Assembly (NCBI GenBank): GCA_003220535.1
Contig: QHSU01000083.1
Span: 44,778 to 108,777 of the forward strand
DNA from: Candidatus Rokuibacteriota bacterium
Lineage (GTDB): Bacteria > Methylomirabilota > Methylomirabilia > Rokubacteriales > CSP1-6
Direction of reading: 5' to 3'
DNA: 64,000 nt
The notes under the pieces were generated by a model. The model was not told the DNA's origin. It was given only the letters and a program-made list of their open reading frames with translations, and ran no database searches. This document shows positions 16,258 through 23,418 of the stretch, in pieces (within the stretch, counting starts at the first letter, position 1; every line of letters begins with the position of its first letter). The translations under genes and the position numbers were made by a program.

Positions 16258-16500
16258 TCATCCGCGCGGCGACGCCGCATCCTGGCCGCGTGGGGCCTGG
16301 ACGTCGTCCTGGCGGCTGCGCGGCGCCTGGACGTCGTCCTGACGGCTGCGTGGCGCCTGGACCTCCTCCTGGCGATCACGCGGAGCCTGAACGTCCTGGT
16401 CCCGGGGCGCCTGGAGCTCGAGCGGCAATCGTGCGGCGTGCGCGGCGGTTGCCGTGAGCACGGTGGCTAGTGCGATTGCGAGTACGTTCGTGCGCTTCAT
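16258..16500 (-). CDS. Secreted small QAPR-repeat protein under sigma-54 control
   Basis: 80 aa from ATG 16500 with ribosome site AAAGGAG. A clean signal peptide (MKRTNVLAIALATVLTATAA, then HAA) is followed by a mature region of about 57 residues made almost entirely of a 10-residue repeat, consensus DVQAPRSRQD, present about four times plus a degenerate first copy. The mature part is hydrophilic and proline/charge-rich, so probably extended. Not recognised as a known family. A divergent arrangement with a kinase/NtrC pair and a sigma-54 promoter 85 bp upstream suggests an envelope or periplasmic stress protein whose gene that pair controls. Confidence 0.7.
   Translation of the reverse strand: MKRTNVLAIALATVLTATAAHAARLPLELQAPRDQDVQAPRDRQEEVQAPRSRQDDVQAPRSRQDDVQAPRGQDAASPRG
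16296..16412. repeat. 30-bp in-frame tandem repeat coding for QAPR units
   Basis: Copies begin at 16296, 16326 and 16356, with a degenerate fourth from 16386. The unit is 30 bp (10 codons), in frame with the secreted small protein, and third positions vary more than first and second, consistent with selection on the peptide. Confidence 0.75.
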
Positions 16501-16583
16501 CTTCTCGTCTCCTTTGTGACGTGGTGCTCGTTCGAGTCCTCGTTCACCTTTGTGATGGTGGTGTCCGGTCAAACGCTTCATTC

Positions 16584-16599
16584 AGCAGCCATCGTGCCA
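16584..16599 (-). promoter_or_regulatory. Sigma-54 promoter of the QAPR-repeat gene
   Basis: Minus-strand TGGCACG-ATGG-CTGCT has the invariant GG (-24) and GC (-12) exactly 10 nt apart and matches the consensus TGGCACG-N4-TTGCW at all but one position. Predicted start near 16573, about 73 nt ahead of the ATG at 16500. Confidence 0.65.
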
Positions 16600-16651
16600 A
16601 ACACGAACGGAACGGAATCATTGAGGACGCGCTCGCCGCCGGGCCGTCGCC

Positions 16652-16722
16652 GGTTCCAACCCAGAACCTCCGTGTTCACGATGAAACCGTTCCGGATTGG
16701 AACGATGTTCTGAAGTGGAACA
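16652..16722. promoter_or_regulatory. Three phased inverted repeats: candidate enhancer sites of the NtrC-type activator
   Basis: Sites at 16652-16668 (GGTTC-N7-GAACC), 16688-16704 (CGTTC-N7-GAACG) and 16706-16722 (TGTTC-N7-GAACA). Their centres are 36 and 18 bp apart, i.e. multiples of 18. Seen as 15-mers they read GTTYY-N5-RGAAC. They lie between two divergent sigma-54 promoters, 75-140 bp from each predicted start, the normal distance for enhancer-binding proteins. The adjacent NtrC-type regulator is the obvious candidate to bind. Confidence 0.65.
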
Positions 16723-16763
16723 TGCACACGTCGAGATCTCACGATTCCACGCGGACGCTCGCG

Positions 16764-16779
16764 TGGCATGCGATTTGCC
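16764..16779 (+). promoter_or_regulatory. Sigma-54 promoter of the kinase/NtrC operon
   Basis: TGGCATG-CGAT-TTGCC carries GG and GC exactly 10 nt apart. Predicted start near 16790, 24 nt before ATG 16814, whose ribosome site is GGAGGAG. This implies autoregulation of the two-component operon by its own sigma-54 activator. Confidence 0.7.
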
Positions 16780-16813
16780 CCTCAGCGTAGACTCATTGAC
16801 TGGAGGAGATGTG

Positions 16814-18136
16814 ATGCCGGCGCCGCTCATTCTGACGTTCGTCTCGACGGTCGCGTTCGCGATCCAGCTGCTGATCTTCGCGTACCTCTATTCGTCGCAC
16901 CGCGTGCGCTTCTTCCAGTACCTGCTGCTGGCGTGGGGGGCCTACACCCTGTCCAAGGGGCTCAAGCTCGTGGACGTGCTCGTCCTGGACATCGATCACG
17001 CGAGCTTCGCCACCGAAGTGTCCACCGTCGCCGCCGTCGGCCTCACGCTGGCCGCGGCCTTCGCGCACCGCTGGGACTATCGACTACGCGGGCGCGACGT
17101 CCTGGTGGGAGCCGGGGTCGCGGCGCTCCTGGCGCTGGCGAGCGTGGGAGGCGGCGACGAGAGTCAGCGCGTCGTCGGGCTGGGCCTCGGCGCGGCCCAG
17201 ATGGCGGCCGGCGTGTTGTTCTGGCCTTCGCGAGGTCGCGTCAGAGGATTCCGGGGCGAACGACTCCTGGCCGGCCTGCTGACGCTCTGGGGCGTCCATC
17301 GCATCGCGACCCAGTTCGTGAGCACGCCACCCGGCTCGACCGGATACCTGGCGGTGCACGCGGTGTTCATCACGCTCTACTTCCTCTCGACCTTCGCCGT
17401 GATCATCATGGTCCTCGAGCGGGCGCGCAGCGAGAGCGAGCGGCTCCACGCGCGCCTGCGTGAGGCCGAGCGCCTGGCGACCGCGGGCGAGCTCGCCGCC
17501 GGGATGGCCCACGAGATCCGCAACCCGCTCGCGGCCATCGTCAACGCCACCGCGCTGCTCACCGATGAGGCGGGGCTCACCCCCGACGAGCGGGCGACGA
17601 CGCTCGCGGCGATCCGCACCGAGGCGCGACGGCTCAACCGTATCCTCTCCGATTTCCTGCGCTTCGCGCGCCCCCGCGAGGCGCACCGGGCCTCCGGCGA
17701 TATTCGCGAGGTGGTTCAGCACGTGGGCGCGCTGATCCGCGACGACCGCTCGCGCGCCCCGCGCGTCGACGTGCGGGTGGCGGTCGACCCGGCGGTCCCG
17801 CGCTTCGCCTTCGACCGCGACCAGGTCATCCAGGTGCTCTGGAACGTCGCCCTCAACGGCGTCGAGGCGATGAACGGGCGCGGCCGCCTGTCCCTCGAGG
17901 TCGCCCGACAGAACGGCGACGTCGCGCTCGCGGTCAGCGACACCGGGCCCGGAATCCCCCGTGACCGCTTGCCTCGCGTGTTCGAGCCGTTCTATTCGGG
18001 CAAGCCGAACGGCAGCGGACTCGGTCTCACCATCGCCGAGCGCATCGTCGTCGCGCACGGGGGTCGGATCGAGATCGACTCCGAGCCCGGCCGCGGGACG
18101 CGCGTGACGTTGCTGTTCCCGCTCGAGGCCGCCTGA
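16814..18136 (+). CDS. Membrane histidine kinase with multi-helix N-terminal domain
   Basis: 440 aa. The first 200 residues hold about six to seven hydrophobic helices (7TM-like sensor type) with short loops and no extracellular domain, so a membrane-linked signal or small hydrophobic ligand is likely. The kinase core has H-box MAHEIRNPLAAI (H233), N-box NVALNGVEAMNG, DTGPGIPRD and GSGLGLTIAERI. Ribosome site GGAGGAG fixes the start. It is followed 2 nt later by its sigma-54 activator and preceded by a sigma-54 promoter. Confidence 0.92.
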   Translation: MPAPLILTFVSTVAFAIQLLIFAYLYSSHRVRFFQYLLLAWGAYTLSKGLKLVDVLVLDIDHASFATEVSTVAAVGLTLAAAFAHRWDYRLRGRDVLVGAGVAALLALASVGGGDESQRVVGLGLGAAQMAAGVLFWPSRGRVRGFRGERLLAGLLTLWGVHRIATQFVSTPPGSTGYLAVHAVFITLYFLSTFAVIIMVLERARSESERLHARLREAERLATAGELAAGMAHEIRNPLAAIVNATALLTDEAGLTPDERATTLAAIRTEARRLNRILSDFLRFARPREAHRASGDIREVVQHVGALIRDDRSRAPRVDVRVAVDPAVPRFAFDRDQVIQVLWNVALNGVEAMNGRGRLSLEVARQNGDVALAVSDTGPGIPRDRLPRVFEPFYSGKPNGSGLGLTIAERIVVAHGGRIEIDSEPGRGTRVTLLFPLEAA

Positions 18137-18138
18137 CG

Positions 18139-19485
18139 ATGGCCCACCTCCTGGTCGTCGACGACGAGCTTTCGGCGCGGAGCACGCTGGCCCTGTTGCT
18201 GCGCAAGCGAGGCCACCGCGTGCTCGAAGCCGACGGCGTCACCGCGGCCACGAAGCTCCTCGCCGAGGAAGTGTTCGACCTCGTCGTCACGGATCTGCGA
18301 ATGCCGGACGGCGACGGGCTCGACGTGTTGCGGGCGGCCAAGGCTCACGCCCCCGCGACCGAGGTGATCCTCCTCACCGCCTACGCCGAGTGGAAGTCGG
18401 CCAAGGAGGCGATCCGCCTCGGCGCCCTCGACTACTTCGAGAAGGGCCAGGAGCCGGACGAGCTCTACCATCGCATCGACAAGGCGCTGGCCGGTCGCGC
18501 GCTGCGTCGCGAGAACGAGAACCTCCGCGCCCAGCTCCGGGAGCGCTACGGCCTGCCCGGCCTGATCGCGAAGTCCCCGGCCATGCAAACCGTCCTGGAC
18601 CTCGTGGAGCGCGTGGCGCCGACCGACGCCACGCTCTTGATCCAGGGCGAATCCGGCACCGGCAAGGAAGTCATTGCCAAAGCCGTCCACCACGCCAGCG
18701 CGCGCGCGGCGCGCCCGTTCGTGGCCGTGAATTGCGGCGCGGTGCCCGAGACGTTGCTCGAGTCCGAGCTCTTCGGCTACATGCGGGGGGCCTTCACCGG
18801 CGCCGCGGTCAGCAAGCTCGGCCTCTTCGAGGAGGCCGACGGCGGCACGCTGTTCCTGGACGAGATCGCCGAGATGGGGGCCGCGCTCCAGGTCAAGCTG
18901 CTCCGCGCGCTCCAGAGCGGCGAGGTGCGGCGGCTCGGCGCGACGCAGCCCGCGACCATCGACGTGCGCGTGATCGCGGCCACCCACGGCGACCTCGCCG
19001 CGCTGATCGGCCAGGGGAGCTTCCGCGAGGACCTCTTCTATCGTCTCAACGTCATCCAGATCGTCCTGCCGCCGCTTCGGGATCGACGCGAGGACATTCC
19101 GGCGCTGGCCGAGCACTTCCTCGCGCGGTCGGCCGGCAAGCTGGGCCGCACGCTCCGCCTGTCGCCCGAGGCTCTCGAGCGCTTCCTTCGCTACCCGTGG
19201 CCGGGGAACGTGCGCGAGCTGGAAAATGCGATCGAGCGTGCTGCCATCCTGGCGCGGGGCGATACCGTCGACCCCGAGGACTTGCCCCCGCACGTGTCCG
19301 CCGGCCTCCAGCTGGGCCCCTCGCCGACGTTGCCCCGGCAGATCAGCCTCGCCGAGGCCGAGCGCGTTCATATCCTCCAGACGCTCGAGCGCTTCGGCCG
19401 CAACCACTCGGGCGCCGCCGAGGCGCTCGGCATCGGCCGCACGACCCTCTGGCGCAAGCTCAAGGAATACGGGATCGACCGCTAG
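18139..19485 (+). CDS. NtrC-family sigma-54-dependent response regulator
   Basis: 448 aa with all three modules: receiver (phospho-Asp D52; the usual K-P pair is replaced by K102 followed by GQEP), AAA+ domain with Walker A GESGTGKE (170-177), the sigma-54-contacting loop GAFTGA (217-222) and Walker B GGTLFLDE, and a Fis-type helix-turn-helix (HSGAAEALGIGRTTLWRKL). Complete and expected to be functional. Paired with the membrane kinase just upstream. The inverted repeats at 16652-16722 and 19892-19926 are its likely binding sites. Confidence 0.95.
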   Translation: MAHLLVVDDELSARSTLALLLRKRGHRVLEADGVTAATKLLAEEVFDLVVTDLRMPDGDGLDVLRAAKAHAPATEVILLTAYAEWKSAKEAIRLGALDYFEKGQEPDELYHRIDKALAGRALRRENENLRAQLRERYGLPGLIAKSPAMQTVLDLVERVAPTDATLLIQGESGTGKEVIAKAVHHASARAARPFVAVNCGAVPETLLESELFGYMRGAFTGAAVSKLGLFEEADGGTLFLDEIAEMGAALQVKLLRALQSGEVRRLGATQPATIDVRVIAATHGDLAALIGQGSFREDLFYRLNVIQIVLPPLRDRREDIPALAEHFLARSAGKLGRTLRLSPEALERFLRYPWPGNVRELENAIERAAILARGDTVDPEDLPPHVSAGLQLGPSPTLPRQISLAEAERVHILQTLERFGRNHSGAAEALGIGRTTLWRKLKEYGIDR

Positions 19486-19514
19486 CGCCGGCGATGGAGC
19501 GCGGCGCCAATGAA

Positions 19515-19823
19515 TTACGGAGCCTGAGCGGCAGCAGCGCGCTCGATGGACGTCGCGATGACGCGGGAGTCGGTGTCGGTGATCACACCGCTGATGACGA
19601 CTCGCTCGCCCCAGGTCAGCGCGGCGTACTCGTCCTGAGGGACACGGGCGAGCTCGACGCTGACGCTCGGACCGGTGTCCAGCTGCACGACCATCCGCTG
19701 GCCGGCCACCCACTGGACCCGTCCGTCGAAGCGCACGGCTCGATCCTGAGCCCCGGCCGGCGCCGGCGCGCCCATCGAGAGGATCGAGACCATCAGGGCC
19801 ACGGCCAGCACTGGCTTCGCCAT
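19515..19823 (-). CDS. Small secreted protein with OB-like beta domain
   Basis: 102 aa with a signal peptide (KPVLAVALMVSILSMGA, cleavage near AGAQ) and ribosome site GGAGG. The mature 75 residues alternate short beta strands (RFDGRVQWVAGQRMVVQLD, then ERVVISGVIT), like small OB-fold/DUF5666-type exported proteins. Function unknown. Converges with the NtrC-type gene and is divergent from the small genes after 20.0 kb, with two activator-type inverted repeats in between, so it may belong to the same regulon, though I see no good sigma-54 promoter facing it. Confidence 0.65.
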   Translation of the reverse strand: MAKPVLAVALMVSILSMGAPAPAGAQDRAVRFDGRVQWVAGQRMVVQLDTGPSVSVELARVPQDEYAALTWGERVVISGVITDTDSRVIATSIERAAAAQAP

Positions 19824-19891
19824 CGTCGTGAGCCTCCAGTCCTAGGACGACCGCGGAGCAGCGCGGGTTTCACCGCCAATGCACGGGCGCC

Positions 19892-19926
19892 GTTTCGTGT
19901 CGAAACTCCGCGTTCCGTTTCGAAAC
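19892..19926. promoter_or_regulatory. Two more GTTYC-N5-GRAAC inverted repeats
   Basis: GTTTC-GTGTC-GAAAC (19892-19906) and GTTCC-GTTTC-GAAAC (19912-19926), centres 20 bp apart. They resemble the three sites at 16652-16722 and lie 85-105 bp ahead of the predicted start of a sigma-54-like promoter. The 336-bp gap 19824-20159 holds these sites, the promoter below and a doubtful short reading frame. Confidence 0.5.
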
Positions 19927-19977
19927 GCGCGCGCAGTGGCACGTGTCTCAATGGCTCGGAAACGCAGGGCTCGGCGA

Positions 19978-19993
19978 TGGCACGGAAGTTGAC
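19978..19993 (+). promoter_or_regulatory. Sigma-54-like promoter at 19.98 kb
   Basis: TGGCACG-GAAG-TTGAC has a perfect -24 half and correct spacing, but the -12 dinucleotide is GA rather than GC. Predicted start near 20004. It points towards the short frames at 20009 and 20160. Confidence 0.45.
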
Positions 19994-20008
19994 AGTCCAT
20001 CGGACGTC

Positions 20009-20305
20009 ATGATGACCAACCCCGAGCTCTTCAAGAAAGACTCGCGTCGTCGCATCGATCGCGTGATCGACTACTTCGGTGAGGCGCGGACCTCCGCGAT
20101 CAGGCGTCACATGAGAATCCTTCGGCGATGCGCCAGCGTCGCAACGGTGGTCGAAATCCATGCGAACGTTTGCGCTCACGATCCTGGTTCTGCTCTTCCT
20201 GGCGCTGGCGGGCCTGGAGCTGGCCGCTTCCCGGCTGGCGCCGATGGTCGAGCCGCCCGAACGGGGAGCCGCCGCTCCGGTCACCCTGAGACCGTGAGGG
20301 CCTGA
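20009..20305 (+). CDS. Doubtful small open frame after the sigma-54-like site
   Basis: Starting at two adjacent ATGs (20009, 20012). The first 33 codons (MTNPELFKKDSRRR...) have high GC at third positions, as real genes here do, but the bias is lost after about 20110, while a different frame from 20160 acquires it. So either a short protein ends by a recent frameshift, or this is not a gene. No family recognised. Confidence 0.25.
   Translation: MMTNPELFKKDSRRRIDRVIDYFGEARTSAIRRHMRILRRCASVATVVEIHANVCAHDPGSALPGAGGPGAGRFPAGADGRAARTGSRRSGHPETVRA
20160..20297 (+). CDS. 45-aa single-pass membrane small protein
   Basis: ATG 20160 to TGA 20297. The first 25 residues form one hydrophobic helix (FALTILVLLFLALAGLEL), followed by a short Pro-rich tail ending LRP. 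Third positions are strongly G/C in this frame. The ribosome site is weak (ACGGTGG). If transcribed from the sigma-54-like promoter at 19978 it would have a leader of about 155 nt. Unknown function; a candidate regulon member of the NtrC-type activator. Confidence 0.4.
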   Translation: MRTFALTILVLLFLALAGLELAASRLAPMVEPPERGAAAPVTLRP

Positions 20306-20314
20306 CCCGCGCGC

Positions 20315-21010
20315 CTATGAAGAGAGGAGTCGGACCGGGAGCGCCTTCTCCCTGATCGACGCGCCCTCTGCGGCGACCCGATAGACGCCGACCGTCGGCC
20401 GAGAGACGACGCACGCGGCGAGCGCGGTATCGACGAAATGCAGCGCCGCGCCGTCGTCCGCGGCATAGCCGGCCGGGAACCCGGCGTGGACGAGCCGATG
20501 GTAGGTCGGTCGCCGGTCCTTCTCGCCGTCGTAGTGAGGACAGGCGCTGCCGGGGAGAAAGCCGAGGCCGTCGCGCAACGCGGCCAGCGGCCCGAAGGAG
20601 TCCGTCACCCCGGCTTCGAACCAGCAGATCATCCCGGCGCTGACGCCGGTGAGGATCACGCCCCGCTCCCACGCGTCGGCCAGCATGCGATCGACCCCGT
20701 GCACCCGCCACACCGCGAGCATGTTCGCGGTGTTCCCGCCGCCGACGTAGATGATGTCCTGGCTCGTGAGCACCGACGCCATGTCGGTCCGCGGCCGACC
20801 GAAGAGGCCGACGTGACACGCCTCGGCTCGATCGCCGAACGCCTCGTAGAACTTCGTGATGTACATCGCCGAGTCGCCGCTCGCCGTCGGCACGAAACAG
20901 ATCTTGGGGCGGGGTTTTGCCGACAGACCGAGGACGTACGCATCCAGCAGCGATTCCTCCGGCTCGACGCTGAAGCTCCCGCCGCCCATCACGACGATCT
21001 GCTTGGGCAC
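20315..21010 (-). CDS. Peptidase E / S51-family dipeptidase
   Basis: 231 aa from GTG 21010. The S51 signature is clear: YVGGGNTANML, nucleophile GVSAGMICW (S124) and CPHYDGE (H158). Peptidase E cleaves Asp-X dipeptides; cyanophycinases are relatives. Last gene of a probable pair with the isocitrate-lyase-like gene 12 nt upstream on the same strand. Substrate specificity is inferred from family only. Confidence 0.85.
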   Translation of the reverse strand: MPKQIVVMGGGSFSVEPEESLLDAYVLGLSAKPRPKICFVPTASGDSAMYITKFYEAFGDRAEACHVGLFGRPRTDMASVLTSQDIIYVGGGNTANMLAVWRVHGVDRMLADAWERGVILTGVSAGMICWFEAGVTDSFGPLAALRDGLGFLPGSACPHYDGEKDRRPTYHRLVHAGFPAGYAADDGAALHFVDTALAACVVSRPTVGVYRVAAEGASIREKALPVRLLSS

Positions 21011-21022
21011 GGCCCGGCCCCG

Positions 21023-21958
21023 CTACGTCCGCGCCGGCTGATGGCCGATCGTGCCGGCGTACTTGTCCAGCTCTTCGGGCGGCAGGTACTGCGCCTCCCA
21101 CGCGCGGATGCGATCGAAGCCGGCGAAGGTGTGCAGGTCGCCGAGCGGGTGGCGCTTGAACCGCTCGGCGAAGCGCTCCTCGGCCAGCGGGCCCTCGTCG
21201 CGCAGCGCGACGGCCAGGTCGTAGACCGCCTCGATCGTCGCCCGGAACGTGGCACCAGGGACGATCGTCACCGCGATACCGAGCGCCTGCATCTCGGGGA
21301 GGGTGAACCGGGGCGACACGCCGGTCTGGTTGTAGAAGATCGGCCCCTTCACCTCCTGACAGACGCGGCGGACCTCCTCGACGCTCGTCGGTCCCTCGAC
21401 GAACGCCAGATCGGCACCTGCTTCGAGATACGCGTTGGCGCGGCCGATGGCCTCGTCGAGCGAGCCGCCGTGTGCGCCGCGCGCGTCGGTGCGGGCGATG
21501 AGGACGAAGTCCGGGTCGAGCTCGCGGCGCACGGCGTCGGCCGCCCGGTACTTGCCGACCGCCTCGTCGATCGGGATCACGCGGCGCCCGGCCACGTGAC
21601 CACAGCGCTTGGGGATCGCCTGATCCTCGATGTGGATCCCAGCCACGCCGGTGCCGATGTACTCGCGCACCGTGCGCATCACGTTGATCGCGTTGCCGTA
21701 GCCGTTGTCGGCGTCGGCGATCACTGGCACCGGCACGGCGCCGGCGATGTAGCGTGCGTTCAGGTGCATCTCGGTCATCGTCGCGAGCCCGGCGTCGGGC
21801 ATCCCGAGCAGCGCCAGCGAGGTGCCGTAGCCGGTCATGTAGATGGCCGGGAATCCGACCTCGGCGAGGATCCTGGCGCTGAGCGCGTTGTAGCAGCCGG
21901 GCACGAACAGCGTCTGGCCTGACTTCAAGAGCTGGCGGAGCTGCGAGGTCGCACGCAT
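21023..21958 (-). CDS. Isocitrate lyase/PEP mutase superfamily protein
   Basis: 311 aa from ATG 21958 with ribosome site GGGGAGGA. TIM-barrel motifs: metal-binding ADADNGYGNA, GIHIEDQAIPKRCGH with the active-site Cys (C119) and VLIARTDARG. This subgroup includes methylisocitrate lyase, carboxyvinyl-carboxyphosphonate phosphorylmutase and oxaloacetate decarboxylase, which cannot be told apart here. Start choice removes a non-conserved 39-residue extension. Divergent from an ABC transporter operon; both promoters share a repeated GTCAAGGC element. Confidence 0.87.
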   Translation of the reverse strand: MRATSQLRQLLKSGQTLFVPGCYNALSARILAEVGFPAIYMTGYGTSLALLGMPDAGLATMTEMHLNARYIAGAVPVPVIADADNGYGNAINVMRTVREYIGTGVAGIHIEDQAIPKRCGHVAGRRVIPIDEAVGKYRAADAVRRELDPDFVLIARTDARGAHGGSLDEAIGRANAYLEAGADLAFVEGPTSVEEVRRVCQEVKGPIFYNQTGVSPRFTLPEMQALGIAVTIVPGATFRATIEAVYDLAVALRDEGPLAEERFAERFKRHPLGDLHTFAGFDRIRAWEAQYLPPEELDKYAGTIGHQPART

Positions 21959-22003
21959 GCTGTCCTCCCCTTCGGCTCGGAGTCGTCGGTCGGTACGACG
22001 GGT

Positions 22004-22032
22004 GTGATACGCGGCGGGCCCGTGGGTGTCAA
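22004..22032 (-). promoter_or_regulatory. Sigma-70 promoter of the ICL/PEP-mutase gene
   Basis: On the minus strand TTGACA (22032-22027), 17 nt, TATCAC (22009-22004), about 45 nt ahead of ATG 21958. Strong match, back-to-back with the promoter at 22061-22090. Confidence 0.6.
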
Positions 22033-22065
22033 GGCCGCCCACCGTCAAGGCCGCCCCGCCTTGAC
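22028..22065. promoter_or_regulatory. Shared operator: three GTCAAGGC elements
   Basis: GTCAAGGC occurs at 22028-22035 and 22044-22051, and inverted at 22058-22065; the last two form a perfect 8-bp inverted repeat with a 6-bp gap. The first overlaps the -35 of the minus promoter, the third the -35 of the plus promoter. One repressor could control both directions. Confidence 0.45.
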
Positions 22066-22090
22066 AGAACCTCACCGGCGCGCCTACTGT
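22061..22090 (+). promoter_or_regulatory. Sigma-70 promoter of the sugar-type ABC operon
   Basis: TTGACA (22061-22066), 18-nt spacer, TACTGT (22085-22090), followed by ATG 22138 after about 40 nt of leader. Confidence 0.55.
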
Positions 22091-22137
22091 CCCGAAATCA
22101 TGTCTCGCGGCATACTCCCCGGGACCCGGAGGACGCT

Positions 22138-23412
22138 ATGAAGACCCGTCGCGAATTCTTGACCCTGACTGCGAGCGTCGCCGCGGGCGCGGCCCTTGGT
22201 CCGAGGCGCGCCGCGGCCGCCCCCAAGGCGATGACCGTCGTCCGCGAGAGCTCGTTCATCAAGGCCTTCGACGACTACTTCGCCAAGACCCTGCTGCCGG
22301 AGTACGAGAAGCTCACCGGGATCAAGATGAGCTACGAAGCCGTGAGCGTCGGCGGCATGCTCACGCGGCTAACCACCATCGCGGAGACGAAGTCGGGGCC
22401 GGAGATCGCGATGACAGCCATCAACTGGCCCCATCTCTTCGACTCGAGCCTGGTCGACGTCACCGACCTCGCGACCGAGATCGGCAAGAAGATCGGCCCC
22501 TGGCACGACAACATCTTCGATGCGGCGGTCGTGAACAAGAAATGGAAGGCGTTGCCCTGGGGCAACATCGGCCAGCTCGAGGTGTACCGCACCGACTGGT
22601 TCAAGGAGGCCGGCGTCAGCAAGTTCCCCGACAGCTGGGAGGACCTGCTCGCCGCTGGCCGCCTGCTCAAGAAGGCGGGCCACCCGTTCGGCTTCGAGCT
22701 GGGCCACGGCTTCGGCGACAACCACGGCTGGCTCTATCCGCTCCTGTGGTCCTACGGCGGCCGCGAGGTCGACAAGGACGGCAAGACGGTCCTGATCGAC
22801 TCCGACGAGACCGCCAAGGCGGTCGACTTCTGCCGGCGTTTCTACAGGGAGACGATGTTCGAGGACGTGCTCGGCTGGACCGACGTCAACAACAACAAAT
22901 CCTTCCTCGGTGAGCAGATCTCCTGCACCAACAACGCCTCGTCGATCCTCGTCGTGGCCAAGCGCGATTTCCCGGAGATCGCCAAGGTCACCGACCACGG
23001 CCTCAACCCGCAGGGGCCGAAGGGCCGCTTCCACATCATCAACGCGGTGTCTCACGCCATCGTGAACCACGCCCCCGATCCGGCCGCCGCCAAGGCGTTC
23101 CTGCGCTGGCTCTACGACGACAAGCAGATGTCGCGTTGGCTCGCTTCCGGGGACGCGTACTATGCGCCGTTCCTCCACGGGTACGACAACCACCCGATGT
23201 GGAACCCGGAGCCACGCTATCTGCCCTACAAGGAGTCGCTCAAGACGGCGCGGCTCCACGGGTGGCCGGGACCGGCCAGCCACGCTCTGTCGGAGAGCGT
23301 CGCCAAGTACGTCCTCGTCGACATGTTCGCCAAGGCGTGCCGGGGCGATTCGACCAAGGACGTCATCGCCAGCGCCGCGGCGCAGCTGAAACAGATCTAC
23401 AAAGCGAAGTAG
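22138..23412 (+). CDS. Family-1 ABC solute-binding protein with Tat signal
   Basis: 424 aa. The N-terminus MKTRREFLTLTASVAAGAAL is a twin-arginine signal, so export in folded form is likely. The mature part follows the sugar/polyol-binding pattern (KAFDDYFAKTLLPEYEKLTG; PEIAMTAINWPHLFDSSLVDVT; LPWGNIGQLEVYRTDWF). First gene of an operon with two permeases; no ATPase gene is present, so a shared MalK/UgpC-type ATPase encoded elsewhere is needed. The amidohydrolase at the end of the cluster suggests an amide- or peptide-like ligand, but this is speculative. Confidence 0.87.
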   Translation: MKTRREFLTLTASVAAGAALGPRRAAAAPKAMTVVRESSFIKAFDDYFAKTLLPEYEKLTGIKMSYEAVSVGGMLTRLTTIAETKSGPEIAMTAINWPHLFDSSLVDVTDLATEIGKKIGPWHDNIFDAAVVNKKWKALPWGNIGQLEVYRTDWFKEAGVSKFPDSWEDLLAAGRLLKKAGHPFGFELGHGFGDNHGWLYPLLWSYGGREVDKDGKTVLIDSDETAKAVDFCRRFYRETMFEDVLGWTDVNNNKSFLGEQISCTNNASSILVVAKRDFPEIAKVTDHGLNPQGPKGRFHIINAVSHAIVNHAPDPAAAKAFLRWLYDDKQMSRWLASGDAYYAPFLHGYDNHPMWNPEPRYLPYKESLKTARLHGWPGPASHALSESVAKYVLVDMFAKACRGDSTKDVIASAAAQLKQIYKAK

Positions 23413-23418
23413 AGCGAG

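Noticed and set aside
16296..16412. 30-bp tandem repeats resembling a short CRISPR
   Set aside because: No spacers, period is a multiple of three, and the units are in frame within a signal-peptide-bearing protein.
16527..16545. TTCGAGTCC string like a tRNA T-loop
   Set aside because: No matching T-stem, anticodon arm or acceptor stem around it.
19824..19891. Minus-strand sigma-54 promoter for the small secreted protein at 19823
   Set aside because: GGTGAAACCCGCGC has the right spacing but poor -24 and -12 context; not convincing.
19937..19952. TGGCACGTGTCTCAA as another sigma-54 promoter
   Set aside because: The -12 GC is absent (AA at that position); only the -24 half matches.
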